Part shown: positions 15,933 to 24,759 of the stretch, one piece after another | How the letters are laid out: each line of letters starts with the position of its first letter | How positions within the stretch are numbered: position 1 is the stretch's first letter | DNA from: Nibrella viscosa | GTDB lineage: Bacteria > Bacteroidota > Bacteroidia > Cytophagales > Spirosomataceae | Direction: 5' to 3' | Length of the DNA stretch: 64,000 nucleotides | Assembly: GCF_039541875.1 (NCBI RefSeq) | Contig: NZ_BAABHB010000002.1 | Coordinates: 62,001 to 126,000, forward strand | Made by a program: the position numbers and the translations under genes | The notes under the pieces: model-generated | Databases searched by the model: none | The model's input: only the letters and a program-made list of their open reading frames with translations | What the model was told of the DNA's origin: nothing

Positions 15933-17147
15933 TTATTGATCAGTAACCAACTGGAGGTGGCCCTGCATAATACGTGCCATATCGCTCCAGGTCTTATCCC
16001 ATGAATTTTCGGTCAGGAAGGTATCAATCGCTACCCAATCAGAGGGATGGCGACCGAGCAGAGCCGCGTCAATGGCCTGTTCAAACGCCTGGGCTGTATC
16101 TGCTATCTGCACATAACCGGCACTACCGTAGGTCCGGACTACATCGCGGATGCGCGTAGACACCACGGGCAAGCCGGCCGACAGGTATTCCGGTGTTTTC
16201 GTCGGGCTGATAAACCGCGTCGACTCATTAAGAGCAAACGGCAGAATGGCCACATCCCAGTTACTGAAGTAGGCCGGTAATTCCTGATACGTTTTCATGC
16301 CCAGATAATGAATATTGCTGCCTTTAGGCAAACAGGCCGGATCTACCTTGACAACGGGCCCCAGCAGCACAAACTGCCAGTCGGGACGGCGCTGCGCCAG
16401 CTCGGAGAACAACGTACAGTCGAAACGCTCATCGATAACCCCGCAGAAACCGATGCGTGGATTTAACAGGTTCCGCTGGTCGGTCGGGTCGGGCAGTGGC
16501 CGTCGGGCCTGGCAAAAATGGTTGTAATCGATACTGCTGGGGAAGGCAAACACCTTTGGGTGCCGCTTTTGTTTGGCTTCGTATAAGCTGTAGCCACCGG
16601 TAAAGACAATCTCGGCCTGCTGCATCAGTCGTTTCTCCTGCTCAATCAGTTGCGGAGGAGCGCCCAGAAACGCCGACAGCTCATCCATGCAATCGTATAT
16701 GGTCAACTGAGGGCTCAGATGATCACTGAATTCCAGGGCCATAGGCGTATAATACCATGCAACAAAATCGGTGATACGCTCGCTTTCGAGTAACTGGTCG
16801 ACCATCCGGCGTTGATAAACCAGCACGTCCTGAGCCGGCGTCCCGTGTTTCAGATGCGGAACAACAATTGTAAGCTGCTCATTAACAGATCGTAATTCTA
16901 CCTTCCACTCATCGCCCCAGATGGGTTCCTCAATAAACCAGATATGCCACTGCTTGCTGGCCCGGCTCAGCAGATGCTGCGGCCGCTGATACACAAAATT
17001 CCAGCGGAGGTGAGAGAAACAGAGAAGATGCCGTACACTTTTTTCAAACGATCTGGGCAACGTAAGACGGGGACTTGCAGGAGTAGTCTGATTGGGTGTT
17101 TCGGTTGCGAGAGGGTTTTCCGACGTTGAGTGTTCTGTAATTTTCAT
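15933..17147 (-). CDS. Glycosyltransferase family 1-like protein (GT-B fold)
   Basis: A 404-residue cytoplasmic glycosyltransferase. The N-terminal LLCFSHLRWNFVYQRPQHLLSR segment is typical of a GT4-like group acting in exopolysaccharide synthesis. The C-terminal half has the donor-binding pattern with FISPTKTPEYLSAGLPVVST, including the conserved acidic residue. ATG 17147 is preferred over an upstream frame extension because it gives a normal polar N-terminus. The GH1 enzyme is downstream and the Wzi-like capsule protein is divergent upstream, suggesting a surface polysaccharide role. Confidence 0.85.
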   Translation of the reverse strand: MKITEHSTSENPLATETPNQTTPASPRLTLPRSFEKSVRHLLCFSHLRWNFVYQRPQHLLSRASKQWHIWFIEEPIWGDEWKVELRSVNEQLTIVVPHLKHGTPAQDVLVYQRRMVDQLLESERITDFVAWYYTPMALEFSDHLSPQLTIYDCMDELSAFLGAPPQLIEQEKRLMQQAEIVFTGGYSLYEAKQKRHPKVFAFPSSIDYNHFCQARRPLPDPTDQRNLLNPRIGFCGVIDERFDCTLFSELAQRRPDWQFVLLGPVVKVDPACLPKGSNIHYLGMKTYQELPAYFSNWDVAILPFALNESTRFISPTKTPEYLSAGLPVVSTRIRDVVRTYGSAGYVQIADTAQAFEQAIDAALLGRHPSDWVAIDTFLTENSWDKTWSDMARIMQGHLQLVTDQ

Positions 17148-17604
17148 GAGAATCAGTTTGACTAATTTGAGTAAAAAAGCCTGGCAACAAAACCAGGCTG
17201 GTGACAATATGCTCCTTCGTCTTCACAATGCGAAAGCGATACGTCGTTACCCCATTGCATCATATGTGGTTGTTTCGTATCAAGGATCAAAGCAGATTGT
17301 TGGTTTCCAACCTGAGCAATTAACTAAACCGGTACCGGAATGTTGACAGCTGGTTCGGTTTTTGAGGGAATGGCCCTGTTTGTTGCTAATATATACGTTG
17401 AGGTATATACGTTTTAAAGTCCGGGGTCTTTCTTTTATTCAAGAAAAGATTATAAAAGTCACATATACAGTTAGGAATCGACAGTATTCGTGGGTGGGTA
17501 GCTGGCAGAAATAACGTATGGTATATTTTTTGTACGATAGTGCAGCATTTGCCGGGTAACCCTGTCGGGGTAGTTGCCGGCCCGCCTTCTCTGCCTGTAA
17601 TTTT
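17148..17604. other. Intergenic stretch of about 450 bp without a gene
   Basis: Divergent region between the glycosyltransferase and the Wzi-like gene. I see no supported coding sequence, tRNA or structured RNA. It must hold the promoters of both genes, but I could not identify a confident -7 box. Confidence 0.5.
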
Positions 17605-19164
17605 ATGCGATTTCTTGGATTGATTTTCCTGATTCCAACACTGGTTTGGGGTCAATTCGACCCTAAAGCTTTTGGCCCAACGCATATCTTCGGAGAGGCA
17701 GGAGGGTATTACGCACCGAACCAGCAGACGCCGTTCTGGCTGCGGGCGAACCAATTCGGAACGGTACCGGTAGTGATGCCGTATGGTGCATTGCGACTGG
17801 GGTTCCGGCACGACGAGCGGTACCACCGGATGCTGGCCGATACAGATCGGGTGTTAGCCCGTAAAGCCCCATTTTTCGGCCTGTCTTATGGCGTTGAAGC
17901 CGTGCTGAATGCGGGTAAAACGCAACAGGTTATTGTGCCGGAAGCGTATCTGACATTAAGGCTGGGGCCGTTTGAAATCTGGGGAGGCCGACGCCGGGAG
18001 GTCATTGGCCTGGCCGACTCGACCATGGGTGTAGGCCCTTATGCCTGGTCTGGGAATGCACTGCCCATTCCGAAAATCCAGGTTACCTTGCCCAATTACG
18101 TACCGGTACCGATGACGGCTCAGTTGCTGGCTGTGCAGGGCTTTTTGGCGCACGGCTGGTTCAACAACGGATTTGTGCAGCGTTCATACCTCCATCAGAA
18201 AGCCTTATATGTCCGGTTTGGACGGCCCAGGTGGCCCATTCATCTCATTGGGGGCATCAATCATCAGGTGCAGTGGGGAGGTACCGAAACAGACGTACTC
18301 TCAACCGGATACATTCGGGGGGGGCGTTTTCCTGCGGGTTGGGGCGATTACAGGGATGTTGTTACGGCCAAAAGCCTGGGTACCCGCCTGGAGGTAGATA
18401 CGACCCGATACAGCCCGTTTGATCGCTGGAACCGGCTGGGAAATCACCTGGGCACCGTTGATGTCGGTATGGAAATCACTGGGCGGGAGTACTCCCTGCT
18501 GGTCTATCGCCAGTCGATATACGAAGATGGCTCGCTATTCTACCTGACCAATATTGTCGATGGCCTCAACGGCATCCGGTTTACCAACCGCCGGCGGCTT
18601 CGGAGCGTGATTTCACTCCAGCAGGTACTGGCTGAATTCCTGTATACCCGAAGTCAGGGTGGAGCCGTCTTCAGCGATTCGCCGGCCCGGTTGCGGGGGC
18701 GCGACAACTACTTTAACCATGGACAGTACCGCGACGGCTGGTCGTATCTGGGCCAAACCATTGGGACGCCGTTTATCACACCCTGGTACACGACCCGCCC
18801 TGAACTGCCGCCGAACGCATTTACCAACAACAACCGTGTTATGGTTTTTCATGCCGCACTGAACCTCCTCATTCGGTCGAGGTACAGCGTTTTGCTGAAA
18901 GGGTCGGCCAGTGAAAACTGGGGCATCTACGATGTTCCGTTCAGCCGACCAGCCTGGCAGCTTTCGTCCTTCCTGGCGCTGCAGATACCCGTTACCCGGA
19001 GCGGCTGGCAGGTTAATGTAGCAGCCGCCCTGGACCGGGGCGGCTTATACGTCGACCAACTGGGTTTTTACGTCGGTCTGCGCAAAAGCTGGTTAAAGCC
19101 CAGGAAATGTCCGGCTCCGTCGGCGTATCAGAACATACACGGGTTTCCGGTTCAGCAACTATAG
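17605..19164 (+). CDS. Capsule assembly Wzi family outer-membrane protein
   Basis: A 519-residue outer-membrane beta-barrel with a signal peptide (MRFLGLIFLIPTLVWGQ, cleaved after about residue 16). The mature N-terminus has the Wzi pattern FGEAGGYYAPNQQTPFWLRANQFG, and the GPFEIWGGRRREVIGLAD and FNNGFVQRSYLHQKALYVRFG segments fit the same family. In Escherichia coli Wzi is a surface lectin that anchors capsule. Bacteroidota homologues are common near polysaccharide genes. It is followed by a 15-bp tandem repeat. Confidence 0.85.
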   Translation: MRFLGLIFLIPTLVWGQFDPKAFGPTHIFGEAGGYYAPNQQTPFWLRANQFGTVPVVMPYGALRLGFRHDERYHRMLADTDRVLARKAPFFGLSYGVEAVLNAGKTQQVIVPEAYLTLRLGPFEIWGGRRREVIGLADSTMGVGPYAWSGNALPIPKIQVTLPNYVPVPMTAQLLAVQGFLAHGWFNNGFVQRSYLHQKALYVRFGRPRWPIHLIGGINHQVQWGGTETDVLSTGYIRGGRFPAGWGDYRDVVTAKSLGTRLEVDTTRYSPFDRWNRLGNHLGTVDVGMEITGREYSLLVYRQSIYEDGSLFYLTNIVDGLNGIRFTNRRRLRSVISLQQVLAEFLYTRSQGGAVFSDSPARLRGRDNYFNHGQYRDGWSYLGQTIGTPFITPWYTTRPELPPNAFTNNNRVMVFHAALNLLIRSRYSVLLKGSASENWGIYDVPFSRPAWQLSSFLALQIPVTRSGWQVNVAAALDRGGLYVDQLGFYVGLRKSWLKPRKCPAPSAYQNIHGFPVQQL

Positions 19165-19170
19165 CCGCCC

Positions 19171-19240
19171 GAACGTCCGGGACACGAACGTCCGGGACAC
19201 GAACGTCCGGGACACGAACGTCCGGGACACGAACGTCCGG
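19171..19240. repeat. Tandem repeat, 15-bp unit, about 4.7 copies
   Basis: GAACGTCCGGGACAC is repeated exactly four times (19171-19230), followed by ten further bases of the unit. It begins 7 bp after the Wzi stop. No spacers, so it is not a CRISPR array. Confidence 0.95.
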
Positions 19241-19286
19241 GGCTGGTAATGAATACAGGGTAAACTAACCAACCGCTAGCAGGCCG

Positions 19287-19520
19287 TTACGGTTTCTGGT
19301 TTTCGTTTGTCTGCGGGGGCGTCAGGATCAGCAGACAAACCAGCGAAAAGCCGGCAACGGCGGAAAAGCTGATGGCGGCAGCTGAGACAACGGAGCTGCT
19401 GCCCGTAAAATAATCCGGAAAAAGCCCTTTAGGTTGAAAAAGCAGGCGGTGAACCACAAACAGGCTGAATGCAAACAAAGCGATGAGGATAATGCGTAGC
19501 GTATTTATTTTAGAATACAT
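19287..19520 (-). CDS. Small membrane protein of unknown function
   Basis: A 77-residue protein with two hydrophobic helices (about 9-27 and 45-67) joined by a short loop, and a polar C-terminus ending in NENQKP. I do not recognise it. It stands alone on the minus strand between the tandem repeat and the ECF sigma operon. Confidence 0.55.
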   Translation of the reverse strand: MYSKINTLRIILIALFAFSLFVVHRLLFQPKGLFPDYFTGSSSVVSAAAISFSAVAGFSLVCLLILTPPQTNENQKP

Positions 19521-19758
19521 AACGTTGCGATTGAGTTAAAGGTGGAACAGACCAGCCCCTGAATTGTTTGCCGGAGCCGCTACCTTTTACCAATCACTTA
19601 TTGATTGGTAGGCAACTGATCGGGCGCAGCTATCTATCTATAGCGTGTTGGGGGTACAGGTTATCCGTACATACTTCATTTTTTTTGCCCACCCGCAGGT
19701 TTTTTGCAAACTACGCACCTACGTAAAATATCCACATGATTTTAATCTAGTAACCTGG

Positions 19759-20337
19759 TTGCAGGAATCGGACTTAATAGCTGCATTACAGGCGGGCAGC
19801 GAGCCGGCCTTTCGTACCCTTGTCGAATCCTTTCAGGATAGGGTATACAACATGGCATTGGTGATCGTGCAGCAGGCCGAAGAAGCCGAAGACGTTACCC
19901 AGGAGGTATTTATAGAGGTATACCAGACCATCGACCGCTTTCGGGGAGAGTCGCGCCTGTCGACCTGGATCTACCGGATTACCACCTCCAAAGCCCTGGA
20001 GCACCACCGCCGGCGGAAAGCCAAAAAGCGGTTTGCCTTTATAACGAGCCTGTTTGGGGCTGATAACGAGGTACTGCACGAGCCACCGGACTTTATTCAT
20101 CCGGGCGTGTCGCTGGAGAATAGTGAGCAGATGAAACTGCTTTTTGGGGCCATTGATAAACTGCCGGCGACCCAGAAAGTAGCTTTTACGCTTCACTACC
20201 TCAACCAGGCCAGCTACCAGGAGGTAGCAGAGATCATGCAGAACACGGTATCGGCGGTGGAGTCGCTGCTGCACCGGGCCAAACAGAATTTGCGTAAACA
20301 ACTGAATGCGTATTATACAGAATTGAAAAAGCCATGA
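19759..20337 (+). CDS. ECF RNA polymerase sigma factor
   Basis: A sigma factor of about 192 residues. Region 2 has FRTLVESFQDRVYNMALVIV and EEAEDVTQEVFIEVYQTI, followed by STWIYRITTSKALEHHRRRKA. Region 4 has LPATQKVAFTLHYLNQASYQEVAEIM and AVESLLHRAKQNLRK. No in-frame ATG is near; TTG 19759 gives a normal ECF N-terminus (QESDLIAALQAG), while the open frame extends to a TTG at 19645. It overlaps the next gene by 4 bp (ATGA). Together with its downstream genes it looks like a cell-envelope or metal stress module. Confidence 0.88.
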   Translation: MQESDLIAALQAGSEPAFRTLVESFQDRVYNMALVIVQQAEEAEDVTQEVFIEVYQTIDRFRGESRLSTWIYRITTSKALEHHRRRKAKKRFAFITSLFGADNEVLHEPPDFIHPGVSLENSEQMKLLFGAIDKLPATQKVAFTLHYLNQASYQEVAEIMQNTVSAVESLLHRAKQNLRKQLNAYYTELKKP

Positions 20338-20660
20338 ATCCATCTGACCAGCATGAAAAGTGGGAAAGCCTGTTTGAGCAGCTAAAAGCGATTGAACCGG
20401 CCCGCCCACGCCCGTTTTTTTACACCCGCCTGCACGCGCGGCTACAGGCCTGGCAGGAGCCGTCGGCGGTGCTGCCGTGGTGGCTCCGTAAGCCCGGCTA
20501 CGCGCTGGGGGCGCTGGGCCTGCTGATCGGGCTCAATGTATCTGTAGCGCTGAGCAGCGACTGGGCGAAAGACCGCCCGGCCGAGACAGACCAGTTTACC
20601 TATGAGGGCTTTGTCTCCGAATATCAGTTAAACCGCCAGGGATTATATGCCGATGAATGA
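20334..20660 (+). CDS. Putative anti-sigma factor
   Basis: A 108-residue single-pass membrane protein with a cytoplasmic N-terminus (1-48), a transmembrane helix (about 52-71, YALGALGLLIGLNVSVALS) and a short periplasmic tail. It overlaps the ECF sigma gene by 4 bp and the next gene by 14 bp, the usual place of an anti-sigma factor. No zinc-finger HxxxCxxC motif is present. The assignment rests on position and topology. Confidence 0.65.
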   Translation: MNPSDQHEKWESLFEQLKAIEPARPRPFFYTRLHARLQAWQEPSAVLPWWLRKPGYALGALGLLIGLNVSVALSSDWAKDRPAETDQFTYEGFVSEYQLNRQGLYADE

Positions 20661-21162
20661 GACGAAGCGATACCGCCTGATGGTAGGTATTATTGTGGGG
20701 CTGGCCTTGCTTAATCTGGCGTTACTGGTCTGGATGTACCTGGCTCCCCGGCAACAGACGCGCCGTACCGACCGGCGGCTGTTTCTGTCGCGGGAACTGA
20801 ATTTCTCCGAGGAGCAGCGGAAGCAGTACCGGGCACTCCGGGACGAGCATTTTAAAATCATCCGGCCCATGCTGGAAGAGATACACGAAAGCCGGAAACG
20901 GTTTTTTCAGCAGGTGAACGATACTACCCTGACCGATGCCCAGTTGCAGCAGCAGGCCGAGCAACTGGAAACAAAGCTGGCGCAGATCGACGTGAAGACG
21001 TTCCGGCATTTTCAGCAGGTGCGGGCACTTTGTACGCCTGAGCAGCGGGCCAGACTGACCGAAGTGCTGGCGCGGTTTCCGGCCCGGTGGTTTAGCGGAC
21101 GTGCCGGCCAGGGGGGCTACAACCGGCCCGGTGCCGATTCGACCCAACACCGGCAAAACTGA
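20647..21162 (+). CDS. Periplasmic heavy-metal sensor (Spy/CnrX-like)
   Basis: A 171-residue protein anchored by one N-terminal transmembrane helix (about 12-32), with a long helical periplasmic part. The LNFSEEQRKQYRALRDEHFKII and LCTPEQRARLTEVL segments are LTxxQ-like repeats of the Spy/CpxP/CnrX fold, which senses metal or envelope stress. In CnrYXH-type systems such a sensor acts with an ECF sigma and an anti-sigma, which are encoded just upstream here. The metal, if any, cannot be read from the sequence. Confidence 0.8.
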   Translation: MPMNETKRYRLMVGIIVGLALLNLALLVWMYLAPRQQTRRTDRRLFLSRELNFSEEQRKQYRALRDEHFKIIRPMLEEIHESRKRFFQQVNDTTLTDAQLQQQAEQLETKLAQIDVKTFRHFQQVRALCTPEQRARLTEVLARFPARWFSGRAGQGGYNRPGADSTQHRQN

Positions 21163-21235
21163 TTTTTTTTCTGCTCCATCCGCAGGTTTACCCCGCCAAC
21201 TTACACCTAAGGAAACGTATCTAATCGACATACCC

Positions 21236-21589
21236 ATGAAATCAGTTATTTTTTTAAGCCTTTTGCTGGTCGGTGCGGTCACGTATAAAGGCTATGCCCA
21301 GCAGAGTCAGGCTCCGCAAACGGAGCAGCGTGGTGGTGGCGGGCAGCAGGGCCGCTTTCGGGATATGACCCCCGTAGAAGCATCGGCCCTACCAACTTCC
21401 GTAACAAACTACGTAAAAGAAAAATACCCAAAGGCTGAGGTCCGGCGGGCCATGCAGGATGCCGACAAGAATTATCACGTGATGATTATGGCGGACACAA
21501 CCCGTAAGCGGCTCGTTTTTGATGCCAAAGGCGCTTTCAAAGAAGAAATGGCCATGCAAGGCCGTGGTCAGCGCGGTAATCAGAAGTAA
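21236..21589 (+). CDS. PepSY-like periplasmic protein
   Basis: A 117-residue exported protein with signal peptide MKSVIFLSLLLVGAVTYKGYAQ. After a Gly/Gln-rich linker, LPTSVTNYVKEKYPKAEVRRAMQDADKNYHVMI is the pattern of PepSY-like (BLIP-like) domains: an amphipathic helix followed by beta-strands. ATG 21236 is chosen because it starts the signal peptide; the frame is open further upstream. Likely part of the ECF regulon, in the same direction with a 73-bp gap. Confidence 0.7.
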   Translation: MKSVIFLSLLLVGAVTYKGYAQQSQAPQTEQRGGGGQQGRFRDMTPVEASALPTSVTNYVKEKYPKAEVRRAMQDADKNYHVMIMADTTRKRLVFDAKGAFKEEMAMQGRGQRGNQK

Positions 21590-21738
21590 GGCCGTACAGG
21601 CAGCCTGATTGACCGAAAAAAGACCGGCATGACCCCCACCAGATCTGGTGGGGCCATGTCCGGACCAACAAACCGATCCCCCATTCTACGCACTTCATCA
21701 ACTCAACGTCTTTTCATTCAACTTTATCGTTTCTACTG

Positions 21739-24657
21739 ATGTCTTTCCATACCCTGGTCCAACTATCCCGAATGTGTCATTGCCGGTTTATGCGGCTTAC
21801 TGGCTGGCTGCTCGTTCTGGGTTTCTGCCAGACGGCGTTGCCCGCCCACGCGCAGAGCCTTCAATTGACCGGTAAAATCATGGATGCGAAACAGGAGCCG
21901 CTGATCGGGGTGCCCGTCATTCTGTCGGCCCGGCAGGATACCACCCAGAAAAAATACGCCATCACCGACACCAATGGGGTATTTATGCTGACGGGTCTCG
22001 CTCCCGGTGGCTACCGGCTGCGGGCTACCTACCTGGGCTTTCAGGAAGTGAACCGCCCGGTGCGGCTATCGCAGGATACCCAGAACCTGGGCACAGTGGT
22101 GATGCAGGAAGATGCCAAAACCCTGCAGGAGGTGAAGGTAGTAGGCCGCCAGGCGACCGCCCAGCAGAAAGGCGATACGCTCCAGTTCAACGCCAATGCC
22201 TTTAAGGTCAATCAGGACGCTACCACCGAAGACCTCGTCAAAAAAATGCCGGGCGTAACCGTGGAGAACGGAACCATAAAGGCCCAGGGGGAAGATGTGC
22301 AGCAGATACTGGTAGACGGCAAACCGTTCTTCGGTGACGATCCCTCGGCCGCGCTGCGCAACCTGCCGGCCGAAATCGTCGATAAAATCGAGGTATTCGA
22401 CCGGCTCAGCGACCAGTCGCAGTTTACCGGTTTCAACGACGGCAATACCCAGAAAACCATCAATATCGTCACGCGGGGCGACCGGCAGCAGGGCACTTTT
22501 GGCCGGGTATACGGCGGCTACGGTACCGATGATGTATACTCCGGTGGTGGTAACGTCAACTTTTTCAAAGGTGCCCGGCGGCTATCCGTCGTGGGCCTGT
22601 CCAACAACATCAACCAGCAGAACTTTGCCAGCCAGGACCTTCTCGGCGTCAGTAGTGGCGGAGGGGGTGGTGGTTTCGGGGGCCGGGGCGGTGGTGGCCG
22701 CGGTGGTGCCGGTGGCGGAGGTGGTGGCGGCCGCGGTGGTGCCGGTGGCGGTGGTGGTGGTGGCGGAGGTAACTTCGGCGGAGGAGGTGGCGGAGCCGAT
22801 AACTTCCTGGTCGGCCAGCAGAAAGGTATCAACAGCACCAATTCCTTCGGTATCAACTACTCCGACGACTGGGGCAAGAAAGTCACCTTCCGGGGCAGCT
22901 ACTTCTTCAACAACAGCAACAACCGCAACACCCAGTCGGTGCTGCGGCAGTACTTCCTGGGCGAGAATACGACTCAGTTTTACGACGAAACGTCCAATAC
23001 CAGCAGTAGCAATTTCAATCACCGGTTTGATGCCCGTATCGAGTATACCATCAACCAGAACAATTCGCTGCTGATTACGCCCCGGCTGCGGTGGCAGAGC
23101 AACCGCTCCAACAGCGATGTATTTGGCCTGACGTACCTGTCGGATACGCTGCGGCTGAACCAGACCAGCAATGATTATTTTGCCCGGAATACCGGCTATA
23201 ATTTCACCAACAACATCCTGTTCCGGCACCGGTTTGCCAAGCGGGGCCGCACCCTGTCGGTCAATGTAGGCACCGACCTGTCGAACCGCGATAGCTACAG
23301 TACGCTGCTGTCGCTGAACCAGTATTTCACGCAAAACAACCGCATCGACCGGATTCAGCAGCAGACCACGGGCATCGCACCTACCTATCAGCTTTCGGCC
23401 AACGTTTCCTATAATGAACCGCTGACGAAGGTGAGTCAGTTACAACTGAATTATAACGTATCGTACCGTAACAGCGAATCGGAGCGCGAGACCTACCGCT
23501 ACAACCCGATCCTGATGCAATACACCCAACTGGATTCGCTGCTGTCGAACAACTTTCTGAACGATTACGTGACCAACCAGGTTGGTGCGGGCTACAACTA
23601 CCGGACACCTAAGCTCGGCTTTACGGCTAACGTGAATGTGCAGCGGGCCGACCTTATCAGCGAACAGACCTTTCCAAGGGTAAACAATGTACGGGCCGCG
23701 TTTACCAACGTGCTGCCGTTTATGACGCTGGACTACCGGCTCAGCCAGGATAGTCGCCTGCGCCTGTTCTACCGCACCAATACCCAGGCTCCCTCGGTGA
23801 CGCAGTTGCAGAACGTGATCGACAACTCCAACCCCTTGTTCCTGACGGCCGGTAATCCGGACCTGAAACAGGCCTATAGCCACAACTTTACGGCCCGTTA
23901 CTCGCTGACCAAGCCCACCCAGTCGCGTACGCTGTTTGTGCTGGTGGCCACCAGCATGACCAACAACTACATCGGCAACTCAACCCTTATTAGCGACGGC
24001 ACGGCCCGACTGCCAAATGGTACACTAATCGGTCAGGGCGTGCAACTGTCGCGGCCGGTAAACCTGGACGGGCTGTGGAACATGCGCTCATTTGTGACGT
24101 ACGGTATGCCGCTTGGTTTCATCAAGAGCAACCTGAGCGCCAACTTCGGCGTCAACTACAGCCGAACACCCGGTCTGATCAACAACCGCATCAACTACGC
24201 CAACAGCTCGCTGTTCTCGCAGGGGGCGGTGCTGAGCAGCAACATCAGCCAGAAACTGGACTTTACGCTCTCGTACACGTTCAACTACAACCAGATCAAA
24301 AACACCATACAGCCGCAGTTGGACAATAATTTTTATTTCGGCGTCGCTACGGCCAGGGTAAACTGGCTGTTCGGCAAAGGCTTTCTGCTCCAGTCTGATC
24401 TGAGTAACCAGCAGTATCAGGGGCTGACGGGTGGGTTCAACCAGAACTTTACGCTCTGGAATGCGTCCTTCGGCAAGAAATTCCTGAAAGACAACCGGGG
24501 TGAACTCAAGATCACCGGCTTCGACTTGCTGAAGCAGAACACCAGCATCAACCGCTCACTGACGGATACCTATGTAGAAGATACCCGCTCGCTGGTATTG
24601 CAGCGGTATTTCATGATGACGTTTACTTATACGCTGCGGCAGTTTAAAGTCGGATAA
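21739..24657 (+). CDS. Outer-membrane beta-barrel protein with carboxypeptidase-like N-terminal domain (TonB-dependent receptor relative)
   Basis: A 972-residue outer-membrane protein. After the signal peptide comes a carboxypeptidase regulatory-like domain (LTGKIMDAKQEPLIGVPVILS), a plug-like region (LKEVKVVGRQAT-type pattern, then KKMPGVTVENGTIKAQGEDVQQILVDGKPFFGDDP) and a large C-terminal barrel (OMP_b-brl_3 type). Residues about 305-355 are almost only glycine with a few R, A, N and F. Signal peptide MRLTGWLLVLGFCQTALPAHA suggests ATG 21790 as an alternative start. Close relatives sit in operons with ECF and Spy-like genes; the transported ligand is unknown. Confidence 0.85.
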   Translation: MSFHTLVQLSRMCHCRFMRLTGWLLVLGFCQTALPAHAQSLQLTGKIMDAKQEPLIGVPVILSARQDTTQKKYAITDTNGVFMLTGLAPGGYRLRATYLGFQEVNRPVRLSQDTQNLGTVVMQEDAKTLQEVKVVGRQATAQQKGDTLQFNANAFKVNQDATTEDLVKKMPGVTVENGTIKAQGEDVQQILVDGKPFFGDDPSAALRNLPAEIVDKIEVFDRLSDQSQFTGFNDGNTQKTINIVTRGDRQQGTFGRVYGGYGTDDVYSGGGNVNFFKGARRLSVVGLSNNINQQNFASQDLLGVSSGGGGGGFGGRGGGGRGGAGGGGGGGRGGAGGGGGGGGGNFGGGGGGADNFLVGQQKGINSTNSFGINYSDDWGKKVTFRGSYFFNNSNNRNTQSVLRQYFLGENTTQFYDETSNTSSSNFNHRFDARIEYTINQNNSLLITPRLRWQSNRSNSDVFGLTYLSDTLRLNQTSNDYFARNTGYNFTNNILFRHRFAKRGRTLSVNVGTDLSNRDSYSTLLSLNQYFTQNNRIDRIQQQTTGIAPTYQLSANVSYNEPLTKVSQLQLNYNVSYRNSESERETYRYNPILMQYTQLDSLLSNNFLNDYVTNQVGAGYNYRTPKLGFTANVNVQRADLISEQTFPRVNNVRAAFTNVLPFMTLDYRLSQDSRLRLFYRTNTQAPSVTQLQNVIDNSNPLFLTAGNPDLKQAYSHNFTARYSLTKPTQSRTLFVLVATSMTNNYIGNSTLISDGTARLPNGTLIGQGVQLSRPVNLDGLWNMRSFVTYGMPLGFIKSNLSANFGVNYSRTPGLINNRINYANSSLFSQGAVLSSNISQKLDFTLSYTFNYNQIKNTIQPQLDNNFYFGVATARVNWLFGKGFLLQSDLSNQQYQGLTGGFNQNFTLWNASFGKKFLKDNRGELKITGFDLLKQNTSINRSLTDTYVEDTRSLVLQRYFMMTFTYTLRQFKVG

Positions 24658-24667
24658 GGAGGGAGAG

Positions 24668-24727
24668 GTTGGACATTAGACGTTGGACCTCTGTCTAACA
24701 TCTAACGTCTAACGTCCAATGTCTAAC
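24668..24727. repeat. Inverted heptamer-repeat element
   Basis: Three contiguous heptamers (GTTGGAC, ATTAGAC, GTTGGAC; 24668-24688) face five contiguous heptamers of the opposite sense (GTCTAAC, ATCTAAC, GTCTAAC, GTCCAAT, GTCTAAC; 24693-24727). As RNA the arms pair with G-U wobbles. It starts 10 bp after the outer-membrane protein stop. Confidence 0.85.
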
Positions 24728-24733
24728 AAAGGG

Positions 24734-24741
24734 TATCTTTG
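24734..24741 (+). promoter_or_regulatory. Bacteroidota -7 box of the GT2 gene
   Basis: TATCTTTG matches TAnnTTTG, 18 bp before ATG 24760. It rules out the longer frame starting at 24739 and fixes the start at 24760. Confidence 0.6.
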
Positions 24742-24759
24742 TGCATCATATCCAGATGT

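Noticed and set aside
19171..19240. CRISPR-like repeat array
   Set aside because: Units are contiguous with no spacers and no cas genes are near.
22518..22856. Proline-rich minus-strand protein
   Set aside because: It is the reverse reading of the polyglycine codons of the outer-membrane barrel gene.
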